Origin: Alphaproteobacteria bacterium
GTDB taxonomy: Bacteria > Pseudomonadota > Alphaproteobacteria > JAVJRE01
Direction of reading: 5' to 3'
NCBI GenBank assembly: GCA_040218575.1
Contig: JAVJRE010000006.1
Location: 310,001-374,000, forward strand
DNA: 64,000 bases
This document shows positions 7,361-16,365 of the stretch, piece by piece. Position numbers and translations under genes: made by a program. The number at the start of each line of letters is the position of its first letter. Within the stretch, counting starts at the first letter, position 1. Below the pieces are notes generated by a model that saw only the letters and a list, made by a program, of their open reading frames with translations, was not told the origin of the DNA and did no database searches.

Positions 7361-9658
7361 GTGGGGGAGTCGGGAGCCAGAGAGGGGAATCATCGCTGTG
7401 CGGCCGCTGGTCGCCTGGCGGTGTTGGCGTGTCTGGCCATCCTGATCCAGGCCGGCCTGATCCAGACCGGCCTGGCCCAGACTGACCTGGCCCAGACTGA
7501 CCTGGCCGGGACGGGCGGGGGCACGCTCGCCACAGGCACGGTGGCCATGGCGCCCGATGCCGCCACGCCGGCTCTGTTCGTCCTGGCCCTGAGTATTTCC
7601 GCTCTGGCCCTGGTCGGCCTGGCGGCAGTCATCGCCTGGCGAGCGCGGCGGGCCACCCGCCAGGCCATGCGTCAGGTCAGCGAAACGGACGCAGCGCGGG
7701 CCGCGGCGGAGGCGCTTGCCGGCCAGGCCGCCCTGCAGCGCGACTCCAGCGCGCGGTCTCTCGCCAATCTTGAAGCGGTCATCTCGGCCCTGCCGGAAAT
7801 CGCCTGGCGGCGTGATCGCGAGCGCCGGCTGGTGTGGGTCAATACCCTGTATGCGGAAGCGGTGGAGCGGCCGGTGGCCGTGGTCCTGGCGGAGCAGATC
7901 GAGCTGGCCACGCCGGCCCAGGCCCGTGAGCTGGCGTCGCGGGCCCAGGCCACAGGCGAGCGCCAGAGCGTGACCAGCCATGTGGTGGTGGCCGGCAGCC
8001 GACGGCTGCTGGTGCTGCAGGAGTCGCCGACCGCCGATGGCGGGCTGATCGGTCTGGCCAGTGATCTGACGGACCTGGAGGAATCGCGACGCGAACTGGC
8101 CCGCCACGTGGCCTCGCATGACGAGGTTCTGGAAAATCTGGCGACCGCCATGGCGGTGTTCGACAGCCAGCAACGCCTGACTTTCTTCAACAGCGCCTTC
8201 ATGCAGTTATGGCGATTCGAAGAGGCATGGCTGCGCAGTGAGCCGGGATTTTCGGAAGTCCTGGAACGCCTGCGCGAGACGCGGCAAGTGCCGGAGACAG
8301 GAGATTTCCAGCGCTATCGCCACGACCGCCAGCAGCTCTTTACATCGCTGCTGGCGCCGTATGAGGAGCTGGTGCATCTGCCGGATGAACGGACCATCCG
8401 CGAGCGCATCCTGCCGCATCCCTTTGGCGGACTGCAGTTCACCTATGAGGATGTGACTGACCGGTTGGTGCTGGAACGCTCCTACAACACGCTGATCGCG
8501 GTGCAGCGCGAAACCCTCAACAATCTGTTTGAGGCGGTGGCGGTGTTCGGCGCGGACGGCCGCCTGAAACTGCACAACGCCGCTTTTGCCCGCATGTGGA
8601 GCCTGCCGGACACGGTGCTGGAGGGAGAGCCCCATGTGAGCCGGATCGTCGCCGCCATGGGATCGCTGCTGCCGGAATCCGGCGATGCCCTTGACCGGCG
8701 CGAGAACACGCTGGTGGCCGAAATCACCAACGCTCAGGGCGGCACCGAGAGCATGACCCTGAGCGATGGCCGGATTCTGGAGGTGGCGCGGGTGGCGCTG
8801 CCCGACGGCGGCACGTTGATCAGCATGTTGGACGCCACCGACCGCCGACAGGTGGAGCGCGCGCTGCGCGAGCGCAACGAGGCGCTGGAGACCGCCGACC
8901 GCATGAAAACCGAGTTCATCGGTGGTGTCTCCTACGAGCTGCGTACGCCGCTCAACACCATCATCGGTTTCGGCGAAATACTGGACCAGGCCTATTTCGG
9001 CGAGCTCAACCCACGGCAGAAGGAATACACCACCGGCATTCTGAGCGCGTCGCGCAGCCTGAAATCGCTGATTGACGATATGCTGGACCTGGCGACCATT
9101 GATGCCGGCTATATGCAGCTATCCGTGCAGACGGTGGCGGTAGACAGTCTGCTGGACGACACCGTGGCGTTGTGTCGCCAGCGGGCGTATGCGGTAGGGC
9201 TCGACCTCGATCTGGACTGCGCACCGGATATCGGTGAAGCGGTGTGGGATGCGACGCGCATCAAACAGGCGATCTTCGGGCTTCTGAGCAACGCCATGAC
9301 CTTTACCGAAGCCGGCGGCCAGATCAGCCTGGTGGCGCGCGCGGTGGCGGGCTTTCCCGACGCCACGGCCGACAATCCGCCGGACGGGGTTATTGAAATC
9401 ACCGTGCACGATACCGGGATCGGTATCGCCAGCCAGGATCAGGCGCGCATATTCGGCCGCTTCGAACGGGGTGGCAGCCAGGCCGGACGGGTCGGCGCCG
9501 GCCTCGGCCTGGCTCTGGTCAAGAGCTTCATCGAAATGCATGGCGGCCGCATCGCCCTGACCAGCGCACCGGGCGAGGGCACGACGGTGACCTGTCATCT
9601 GCCGCGACGGCCGGATGTGACGACAGACCGGCGGGCCGAGGAACAGGCGGCGGAATAG
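7361..9658 (+). CDS. divL: DivL-like PAS sensor kinase with tyrosine in the H-box
   Basis: About 765 residues from GTG 7361, close to the 769 of Caulobacter DivL. The start is uncertain: 7361 has no clear ribosome site and GTG 7421 is in frame. The N-terminus has a hydrophobic segment, a pentapeptide repeat (LIQAG/LIQTG/LAQTD), and a TM segment (FVLALSISALALVGLAAVIA) followed by coiled-coil-like sequence. Several PAS-like regions lead to the dimerisation helix. The phospho-acceptor histidine is replaced by Tyr525 in VSYELRTPLNTIIGF. The ATPase part looks intact (LLSNAMTF, HDTGIGIA, GAGLGLALVKS). DivL acts in alphaproteobacterial cell-cycle control through DivK/CckA/CtrA. That role here is inferred from Tyr, domain order and size. 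It converges on the reductase gene with 3 bp between the stops. Confidence 0.82.
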   Translation: MGESGAREGNHRCAAAGRLAVLACLAILIQAGLIQTGLAQTDLAQTDLAGTGGGTLATGTVAMAPDAATPALFVLALSISALALVGLAAVIAWRARRATRQAMRQVSETDAARAAAEALAGQAALQRDSSARSLANLEAVISALPEIAWRRDRERRLVWVNTLYAEAVERPVAVVLAEQIELATPAQARELASRAQATGERQSVTSHVVVAGSRRLLVLQESPTADGGLIGLASDLTDLEESRRELARHVASHDEVLENLATAMAVFDSQQRLTFFNSAFMQLWRFEEAWLRSEPGFSEVLERLRETRQVPETGDFQRYRHDRQQLFTSLLAPYEELVHLPDERTIRERILPHPFGGLQFTYEDVTDRLVLERSYNTLIAVQRETLNNLFEAVAVFGADGRLKLHNAAFARMWSLPDTVLEGEPHVSRIVAAMGSLLPESGDALDRRENTLVAEITNAQGGTESMTLSDGRILEVARVALPDGGTLISMLDATDRRQVERALRERNEALETADRMKTEFIGGVSYELRTPLNTIIGFGEILDQAYFGELNPRQKEYTTGILSASRSLKSLIDDMLDLATIDAGYMQLSVQTVAVDSLLDDTVALCRQRAYAVGLDLDLDCAPDIGEAVWDATRIKQAIFGLLSNAMTFTEAGGQISLVARAVAGFPDATADNPPDGVIEITVHDTGIGIASQDQARIFGRFERGGSQAGRVGAGLGLALVKSFIEMHGGRIALTSAPGEGTTVTCHLPRRPDVTTDRRAEEQAAE
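7436..7510 (+). repeat. 15-bp tandem repeat, five copies, inside divL
   Basis: Five head-to-tail 15-mers at 7436, 7451, 7466, 7481 and 7496. The best-matched pair is copies 3 and 4 (accggcctggcccag and actgacctggcccag). They encode pentapeptides of the type LIQAG, LIQTG, LAQTD, LAQTD, LAGTG between the first hydrophobic stretch and the main TM segment. Because the unit is a multiple of three, copy-number change would keep the frame. Confidence 0.9.
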
Positions 9659-9661
9659 GGC

Positions 9662-10753
9662 TTATTCGCCGCCGGGCAGACCCTGTGTGGTCGAGTATTC
9701 GAAATGCAGCGCCTGGTCGGGATGAATCAGCGACCAGATGGCATGTGCCGTCATGGCCGCTTCGGAAAAGCCACACAGGATGAGTTTCAGCTTGCCGGGG
9801 TATTGGGCGACGTCGCCGATGGCATAAACGCCGGCGCGGCTGGTTGCGCCGCTGGCCGGATCGGTGCGGATCAGATTGCGTTCGGTGGCCAGCCCCCAAC
9901 CGGCAATGGCGCCAAGGTCGCTGGACAGACCGAAGAAAGGCAGCAGGACATCGGCCTCCAAAAGCCGCTCGTGGCCCTCTAGGGTGCGCACACTGACGCC
10001 CCGCAGCCGGCCACCGGCGCCGGTGAGGCCGGCAAGTTGATAGGGAATGACAAGCTCGATACGGCCGGTCTCGGCAAGCGCCTGCAACTGGGCGGCAGAT
10101 TCCGGTGCCGCGCGAAAACGCGGCCGGCGATGCACCACCATCACATGGGCCGCCACGTCGGCCAGCGCCAGCGCCCAGTCCACCGCCGAATCCCCGCCAC
10201 CGGCGATGACCACGCGCTTGCCGCGAAAATCCTCGCGGCGGCGAATCGCATAGAAGACGCTGGTCTTCTCATAGTCCTGAATGCCAGGCAGGGGCGGCCG
10301 GTTGGGACCGAAGGCGCCGCCGCCGGCGGCAATCACCACCGCCCGCGCGGTGATGCGGGTGCCGCGGTCGGTGGTGACGGTGAGGCGCCCGTCTCCGTCC
10401 CTGTGGTCGTCCAGAGCGGCCACGGTCTCGGCCAGATGATAGGTTGGCTGGAAGGGTCGGGCCTGTGCCTCCAGTGCTTCTACAAGCTGACCGGCATCGA
10501 TCCGCGGAAAGCCCGGAATGTCGTAGATCGGCTTTTCCGGGTAGAGGGCGGTGCACTGGCCGCCCACCTCCGGCAGGGCGTCAATCACATGGCAGGACAG
10601 CTTCAGCATGCCAAGCTCGAACACCGCGAACAGGCCGGCCGGTCCGGCGCCGATGATCACCACATCGGTTTCATGGGAACGGGCCGTCCCGCCGCCAGCC
10701 GCGTCATCAGTGGCAGGCGCAGAACGTGCGGGTGTGTAGGATGGGGCCGGCAT
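9662..10753 (-). CDS. Ferredoxin/flavodoxin-NADP reductase, thioredoxin-reductase-like
   Basis: A 363-residue FAD- and NAD(P)-binding flavoprotein. The FAD motif is VVIIGAGPAGLFAVFELG near residue 30, followed by LPEVGGQCTALYPEKPIYDIPG. The NAD(P) motif VVIAGGGDSAVDWALAL is in the middle, and GVYAIGDVAQYPGKLKLI near the C-terminus binds FAD. The redox CxxC of thioredoxin reductase is absent, which fits the TrxR-like ferredoxin-NADP reductases of alphaproteobacteria. It would pass electrons between NADPH and ferredoxin or flavodoxin in the cytoplasm. It is transcribed divergently from tsaE. Confidence 0.9.
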   Translation of the reverse strand: MPAPSYTPARSAPATDDAAGGGTARSHETDVVIIGAGPAGLFAVFELGMLKLSCHVIDALPEVGGQCTALYPEKPIYDIPGFPRIDAGQLVEALEAQARPFQPTYHLAETVAALDDHRDGDGRLTVTTDRGTRITARAVVIAAGGGAFGPNRPPLPGIQDYEKTSVFYAIRRREDFRGKRVVIAGGGDSAVDWALALADVAAHVMVVHRRPRFRAAPESAAQLQALAETGRIELVIPYQLAGLTGAGGRLRGVSVRTLEGHERLLEADVLLPFFGLSSDLGAIAGWGLATERNLIRTDPASGATSRAGVYAIGDVAQYPGKLKLILCGFSEAAMTAHAIWSLIHPDQALHFEYSTTQGLPGGE

Positions 10754-10900
10754 GAGGCGAAAACATCTGTCAGTGGAGGCCGGAGACGATGACGGCACGC
10801 CATCGGCGGCGGGCGCCACATTGACGCCCGCCGGTGGCCGGTTCAACCCTGTCGCCCTGGGTTCAGCCCGGCAGTGGCGGCGATGATGACGGGGGACGGC

Positions 10901-11440
10901 ATGATCCGGCGGCGGTTGGCCGACGAGGCGGCGACGGAGCGCCTGGCCGCCGCCGTGGCCAGCGTGGCGCAGGCCGGCGACATCGTCGCCCTGTGGGGCG
11001 GCCTCGGCCTCGGCAAGACCGTCTTTGCCCGCGCCTTTATCCGCGCCCGCGCCGGCCACACCGGCACCCCGCCGCCGGCCGAAGTGCCAAGCCCCACCTT
11101 CACCCTGGTGCAGGTCTATGACATGGCGGCGGGACCGGCAGTGTGGCATTTCGATCTTTACCGTCTGCGCCAGCCGGAGGAGGCGTGGGAGCTGGGGATC
11201 GAGGACGCCTTCGCCAGCGCCATCGTCCTGATTGAGTGGCCCGAGCGGCTGGGTGATCTGCTGGCGGGGCTATCGCCGACGGCTCGCCTGGATGTGCGCC
11301 TGTGCGATGGCGGTGCTGCCACCGCACGGTGCGTCAGCCTGACCGGCCATGGCGGCTGGTCGGAGCGTCTGGCCGATCTGGCGGCCAGCACGGGAGAGGC
11401 CAGTACGGGAGCAGGCGAGCAGCAGAGGAAACCCGCATGA
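10901..11440 (+). CDS. tsaE: tRNA threonylcarbamoyladenosine biosynthesis ATPase TsaE
   Basis: P-loop ATPase that works with TsaB/TsaD to make t6A37 in ANN-decoding tRNAs. Walker A is GGLGLGKT (33-40 from this start). Other family landmarks are PSPTFTLVQVY, HFDLYRL and LIEWPERL. The ATG at 10901 is preferred because GGGGGAC lies just before it; ATGs at 10883/10886 and GTG at 10874 are in frame but lack a ribosome site. A C-terminal tail beyond the conserved fold is rich in Ala, Gly and Ser. It overlaps the next gene by 4 nt and starts the run tsaE-amgK-murU-addB-addA. Confidence 0.92.
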   Translation: MIRRRLADEAATERLAAAVASVAQAGDIVALWGGLGLGKTVFARAFIRARAGHTGTPPPAEVPSPTFTLVQVYDMAAGPAVWHFDLYRLRQPEEAWELGIEDAFASAIVLIEWPERLGDLLAGLSPTARLDVRLCDGGAATARCVSLTGHGGWSERLADLAASTGEASTGAGEQQRKPA

Positions 11441-12468
11441 GCGGACCGTTGCCTGAGGGGGCGCAGCGCGAGCGGCGGCGGCAGGCGTTCGTCAGGGCGG
11501 CCGGCTGGGCGGACGCGGTGGTGGAACCGCTGACCGGCGATGCGTCGTTCCGCCGCTACTGGCGGCTTCGTCGGGGCGGCCGGTCGCTGATCCTGATGGA
11601 TGCGCCGCCGGGACGGGAGAGTGCCGCCGACTTCGTGGCGGTGGCGCAGTTGCTGAGGACGGCCGGCCTGAGCGCGCCGGCGATTCACCACGCGGCGGCG
11701 GACGGTTTTCTGCTGCTGGAGGACTTTGGCGACGCCACCTTTACGCGGCTGCTTAACCAGGGCGCGGACGCCCACGACCTCTATGCCCTGGCGGTGGATG
11801 CGCTGATCGTCCTGCGCCAGCGTGTGCAGCTATCGACATTGCCGACATTGCGTCGCCTGAGCGCGCCTGTCCTGCTGGACCAGGTGGAGCTGCTGACCCA
11901 ATGGTATCTGCCGCTGGCCGGCGGCGGCGTGCCTCATGAATCCGCCGCCGCCGCGTGGCGTGCCGCATGGACCGAGGTTCTGGCAGGACGACCGGCGGAG
12001 CCGGAAACCCTGGTTCTGTATGATTATCATGTGGACAATCTGATTCGTCTTACCGACCGTTCAGCGGTTGCCGCCTGCGGCCTGCTGGATTTTCAGGATG
12101 CCGTGAAGGGACCGGCCCTGTTCGATCTGGTGTCGTTGTTGCGTGACGTGCGGCGGGACGTGCCACCGGATCTGGCGCAGGCCATGCAGGCGCGCTATCG
12201 CGCCGCCTTTGCGCCAATGGGCGATGGAGATTTCGACCATGCGGCGGCGCTGTGGGCGTTGCAGCGCAACTGTCGCATTCTTGGCACCTTTGCGCGCCTG
12301 TGCGTACGCGATGGCAAGCCCGGCTATCTGGCCTTCCTGCCGCGAGTCTGGCGGCTGGTGGCGGAGGATGCCGCCCACCCGGCGCTGAGCCCGGTGCGTG
12401 AGTGGCTGGACCGCCATGTGCCGCCGCCGGCCCGACACATCACCCCGCCGGAGGCCGGCCGTGGCTGA
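11437..12468 (+). CDS. amgK: AmgK-like sugar kinase (aminoglycoside phosphotransferase fold)
   Basis: A 343-residue kinase of the APH superfamily. N-terminal LTGDASFRRYWRL is typical of AmgK, the anomeric N-acetylmuramate/N-acetylglucosamine kinase. The catalytic loop reads LYDYHVDNL (D-x4-N spacing; the usual His two residues before the Asp is Leu). The metal Asp is in LLDFQDAVKGPALFDL. Paired with the MurU-like gene that overlaps it by 8 nt, it should make UDP-MurNAc from recycled MurNAc, bypassing de novo synthesis and thus fosfomycin inhibition. The start ATG overlaps the tsaE stop, with AGAGGAA upstream. Function is inferred from family and the amgK-murU pairing. Confidence 0.83.
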   Translation: MSGPLPEGAQRERRRQAFVRAAGWADAVVEPLTGDASFRRYWRLRRGGRSLILMDAPPGRESAADFVAVAQLLRTAGLSAPAIHHAAADGFLLLEDFGDATFTRLLNQGADAHDLYALAVDALIVLRQRVQLSTLPTLRRLSAPVLLDQVELLTQWYLPLAGGGVPHESAAAAWRAAWTEVLAGRPAEPETLVLYDYHVDNLIRLTDRSAVAACGLLDFQDAVKGPALFDLVSLLRDVRRDVPPDLAQAMQARYRAAFAPMGDGDFDHAAALWALQRNCRILGTFARLCVRDGKPGYLAFLPRVWRLVAEDAAHPALSPVREWLDRHVPPPARHITPPEAGRG

Positions 12469-13198
12469 GGGCATTGCCGTGCCGCGCCATGCCATGGTGA
12501 TGGCCGCCGGACGCGGCAGCCGCATGGGCACGCTCGGCTCGACCACCGCCAAACCCATGCTGGAAGTGGCGGGAACCAGCCTGATCCACCGCTGTCTTGG
12601 CCAGATGGCCGGGGATGGGGTGGGCGAAGTGGTTGTCAATCTGCATCACCAGGCCGATGCCCTCCGCCGGCATCTGGCGGTGCTGGCCAGGCCGCGCATT
12701 ACTCTGTCAGCGGAATCGACACTGCTGGACACCGGCGGCGGCGTGGTTCGGGCGCTGCCGTGGCTGGGCCCGGACCACTTCATGGTGGCCAACGGCGATG
12801 GCCTGTGGCAGGGCACACCATCGCCGTTTCAGACGCTGGCCGCAGCCTGGCGCGAGGAGGCTATGGACGCCCTGCTTCTGCTCAAGCCGCGCCACGATGT
12901 GAGGGGCGATACACGTTCAGCGGGCGACTATTTCCGTGATGACGGCGGCCGCCTGCAGCGACGCCCCGCCGTGCGCCCGGCACCCTACATGTATGCCAGC
13001 GTCACGCTTTATCATCGGCGTGCCCTGGCCGATGCACCGGACGGTGTGTTCGGCATGCGCGATCTGTGGGATCGCCTGGAACGACGCGGACGCCTGTATG
13101 GCGCAGTCTATGCGGGCGATTGGTGGCACCTGACGACGCCGGAGGATCTGGCGCGGGCCAATGACGCCCTGGCCAGCGCACCGGACAATCGGCCATGA
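12461..13198 (+). CDS. murU: MurU-like sugar-1-phosphate uridylyltransferase
   Basis: A 245-residue nucleotidyltransferase. The NTP-binding signature is MVMAAGRGSRMG, followed by TTAKPMLEVAG and, mid-protein, FMVANGDG with a metal-binding Asp. It probably converts MurNAc-1-phosphate and UTP to UDP-MurNAc, the step after AmgK in cell-wall recycling. The GTG at 12461 sits inside the last codons of amgK and is preceded by GGAGG. Its stop overlaps the addB start by 4 nt. A related sugar specificity (for example a mannose-1-phosphate guanylyltransferase) cannot be excluded from sequence alone. Confidence 0.83.
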   Translation: MAEGIAVPRHAMVMAAGRGSRMGTLGSTTAKPMLEVAGTSLIHRCLGQMAGDGVGEVVVNLHHQADALRRHLAVLARPRITLSAESTLLDTGGGVVRALPWLGPDHFMVANGDGLWQGTPSPFQTLAAAWREEAMDALLLLKPRHDVRGDTRSAGDYFRDDGGRLQRRPAVRPAPYMYASVTLYHRRALADAPDGVFGMRDLWDRLERRGRLYGAVYAGDWWHLTTPEDLARANDALASAPDNRP

Positions 13199-16100
13199 GC
13201 GGGTCCCGGCTGACAGCGCAAGTCTACAGCATCCCGCCGGGGGCACCGTTTCTGGACGCGCTGGCTGACGGTGTGCTTGCGACCTTCGGCGGCGGCTCGC
13301 CGCTGGACCTGGCCAGGGTGCGTATCCTGCTGCCGACGCGGCGCGCCTGTCGCGATCTGGGCGACGCGTTTCTGCGGCGGCGCGGCCAGTCCCTTCTGCT
13401 TCCCGGGATATCGCCCCTGGGCGATCTGGACGAGGACGAAGCGCATTTCGACAACCCCGCTGGCGGCGGCACACTGGCAGCCGATCTGCCGCCGGCCATC
13501 GCGCCGATGGAGCGCCGGTTGCTGCTGACCCGGTTGATCCTGCAGTGGGGTGAGCGGCGTGGGCGATCCGGCAGGGACGCTGTTGGCGGACAGGGCGCGA
13601 GGGGCGCGCCGCGGGTCGACCAGGCGGCGCTGCTGGCGGATGCGCTCGGCCGGCTGCTGGATCAGGTTGCCACGGAAGAGCTGAGTTTCGACCGGCTGGC
13701 CGAGCTGGCGCCGGAGCGTTTCGCCAGCCACTGGCAACTGACGTTGGATTTTCTTCGCCTGCTGACCGAGGCTTGGCCGGCGGTGCTGGCCGAGCGTGGC
13801 CAGATGGATGCTACCAGCCGCCAGGTCGCCGGGCTTCGTCAGCAGGCGGCGCGATGGCGCGCCACGCCGCCCGACCATCCGGTCATCATTGCCGGCTCCA
13901 CCGGATCGGTCCCCGCCACCCGCGCCTTGATGGGGGTAGTTGCCGGGCTGGCGCAAGGGTGCCTGGTGCTGCCGGGGCTGGACACCCACATGGACGACAA
14001 TGTGTGGGCGGCGCTGGAGCCGACCCACCCGCAGTTTGGCCTGAAGGAATTGCTGGCCAGTCTGAGTGTCGCCGGCCGGCCGGCGACACGCGGGGATGTG
14101 GCGGCGTGGCCGTTGAGTGGTGATCTGGCGCCGGCCGCGCCGGAGCGCAGCCGCCTGTTGAGCCAGGCGCTGCTGCCGGCGGCCAGTGTCGGTGACTGGG
14201 AGGCGCTGCGGGCGATGGATGGCGCCTGCCTCAGCCGTGTGGTCCGGGTGGACTGCCGCACCTCGCGCGAGGAAGCCGGTGTGATTGCCCTGGCCCTGCG
14301 CGAGACGCTGGCGGTGCCGGACCAGACGGCGGCGCTGGTGACACCTGATCGCACGCTGGCGCGGCGGGTGGCGGTGGCGCTTGCGCGTTGGGATATCCAG
14401 GTGGACGATTCGGCCGGCGTGCCGCTGGCCCAGACGGTGCCGGGGGTGTTTGTCAGCCTGCTGGCCACGGCCATGAGCGAGGACATGGCGCCGGCGCCGC
14501 TGCTGGCGGTGTTGAAGCATCCGCTGGCGGCGGGTGGCGAAACGCCGGTGGTCTTTCGCGAGGCGGTGCGCCACATGGAACGTTGTGTTCTGCGCGGGCC
14601 GCGGCCGGCTCCCGGGCTGGGCGGCGTGGTGGCCTCACTCCGGCGGCTGGCCAGGCAGGCGACCGCATGGCGCAGGACCCGTGACCATGACACCCCGCGA
14701 GCGGCGCGCGATGTGGACCCGGCGGAGATGCAGGCGCTGGCCGGCCGGATGCAGCACCTGAAGGCGGCGGCCGATCCCTTCGCCCGCCTGCTGCGGCGGC
14801 GACGGGTTATGCTGGCCGATCTTCTGGACGCCCATCTGGCCCTGGCCGAGGCGCTGGCGGCCACAGACTCCGCAAATGGCGCGGCCCGTCTGTGGCACGG
14901 CGAGGCGGGGCAGGCGCTGGCCGCGTTCCTGGCCGATCTCAGAGGCCGCTCGGCTGTTCTGGGGCCAGTGTCGGGTGCCCACTACAGCCATTTGCTGGCC
15001 GCCCTGCTGGCCGGGCAGGCGGTGCGGCTGGCCGGTCGCAGCCATCCCCGACTGGCTATTCTCGGCCTGCTGGAAGCGCGGCTGGCGCGCTATGACCGAA
15101 TGATTCTGGGCGGCCTCAACGAAGGCACATGGCCGGGCGAACCGGCGGCCGATCCGTGGATGAGCCGGCCCATGCGCCAGAGCTTTGGCCTGCCCGCGGC
15201 GGAGCGCCGCATCGGCCTGGCGGCGCACGACTTTACCCAGGCCTTTGCCGCACCGGATGTAATTCTGACCCGGGCCGAGCGCGTGGATGGCCAGCCGACG
15301 GTGCCGTCACGCTGGCTGACCCGGCTGGATGCGGCATTGCAGGGCGGCGGCATGGCGGACGGGCTGACAAAGGATGCCAGCGTGTGGCGCGACTGGGTGC
15401 GTCAGCTTGATGATCCGGCGCTGGCGGTGCCGGCCCTGGCCGCAGGCGAGAGCCGGCCGGCGCCGACGCCGCCGGTGGCGGCGCGGCCACGCCGCCTGTC
15501 GGTGACGGCAGTAGAGACCTGGCGCGACAATCCCTATGCGGTCTATGCCCGTTACGTGCTGCGCCTGCGGCCACTGGACCCGCTGGATGGCGAACCGGGC
15601 GCGGCCGATCGCGGCATCATCATCCACCGGGTGCTGGACCGCTTCATGGCGCGGGTCAGCGAGACCGGCTGGCCGGGCGACCCGGTGAGCATGCTGCTGG
15701 CCATGGGCGAGGACGCCTTTGCCGACCTCATGGACCGGCCCTCGGTCCGTGCCTTCTGGTGGCCGCGGTTCCGCCGGGTGGCCAACTGGTTTGCCCTCGA
15801 GGAGGGCGCGCGCCGCAGCAGCCTCAGCCAGACATGGAGCGAGGCTGAAGGCCGGCTGGTGCTGGCTGGCCCGGCCGGCGATTTCACCCTGACGGCCAGG
15901 GCCGACCGTATTGACCGGCTGTCGGACGGCACCCTGACCATCATCGACTACAAGACCGGCAGCGCGCCGTCGACGAAGAAAGTGGCGGCACTGGTGGCGC
16001 CGCAACTGCCGCTGGAGGCGACCATCGCCGAGGCCGGCGGCTTTGCCGGTGATGGCGGCCGCGGACCGGCGGCCGGACCGGTGTCGACGCTCGCCTACTG

Positions 16101-16365
16101 GAAGCTGACCGGTGGCGCCATGCCCGGCAGGGTTCAGACCATAGACGCGGTGCAGCATGATCTGGCGGCCCGGGCGCGGCTCATGCTGAGCCGGCGGATC
16201 GCGCTCTATGACCGGGTAGAGCAGCCCTATACGGCACGGCAAAGCCGCACCCCGGCGGCCATGGATTATGACCATCTGGCACGGCGCAAGGCATGGTTGC
16301 TGGCGCAGGACCTGGGTGATGGCCGGGATGGCACCGATAACGGCGAAAATGAGGGCGGGTCATGA
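13195..16365 (+). CDS. addB: Double-strand break repair protein AddB
   Basis: Nuclease subunit of the AddAB helicase-nuclease that resects DNA ends for RecA. It has 1056 residues, the size of the alphaproteobacterial type. The N-terminal helicase-like region has no functional Walker A (only ILLPTRRACRDLGDAF), as is usual in this branch. The C-terminal RecB-type nuclease contains RADRIDRL and IIDYKTG (Asp918, Lys920), both catalytic positions. It overlaps murU and addA by 4 nt each, so the two subunits are translationally coupled. Confidence 0.95.
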   Translation: MSGSRLTAQVYSIPPGAPFLDALADGVLATFGGGSPLDLARVRILLPTRRACRDLGDAFLRRRGQSLLLPGISPLGDLDEDEAHFDNPAGGGTLAADLPPAIAPMERRLLLTRLILQWGERRGRSGRDAVGGQGARGAPRVDQAALLADALGRLLDQVATEELSFDRLAELAPERFASHWQLTLDFLRLLTEAWPAVLAERGQMDATSRQVAGLRQQAARWRATPPDHPVIIAGSTGSVPATRALMGVVAGLAQGCLVLPGLDTHMDDNVWAALEPTHPQFGLKELLASLSVAGRPATRGDVAAWPLSGDLAPAAPERSRLLSQALLPAASVGDWEALRAMDGACLSRVVRVDCRTSREEAGVIALALRETLAVPDQTAALVTPDRTLARRVAVALARWDIQVDDSAGVPLAQTVPGVFVSLLATAMSEDMAPAPLLAVLKHPLAAGGETPVVFREAVRHMERCVLRGPRPAPGLGGVVASLRRLARQATAWRRTRDHDTPRAARDVDPAEMQALAGRMQHLKAAADPFARLLRRRRVMLADLLDAHLALAEALAATDSANGAARLWHGEAGQALAAFLADLRGRSAVLGPVSGAHYSHLLAALLAGQAVRLAGRSHPRLAILGLLEARLARYDRMILGGLNEGTWPGEPAADPWMSRPMRQSFGLPAAERRIGLAAHDFTQAFAAPDVILTRAERVDGQPTVPSRWLTRLDAALQGGGMADGLTKDASVWRDWVRQLDDPALAVPALAAGESRPAPTPPVAARPRRLSVTAVETWRDNPYAVYARYVLRLRPLDPLDGEPGAADRGIIIHRVLDRFMARVSETGWPGDPVSMLLAMGEDAFADLMDRPSVRAFWWPRFRRVANWFALEEGARRSSLSQTWSEAEGRLVLAGPAGDFTLTARADRIDRLSDGTLTIIDYKTGSAPSTKKVAALVAPQLPLEATIAEAGGFAGDGGRGPAAGPVSTLAYWKLTGGAMPGRVQTIDAVQHDLAARARLMLSRRIALYDRVEQPYTARQSRTPAAMDYDHLARRKAWLLAQDLGDGRDGTDNGENEGGS

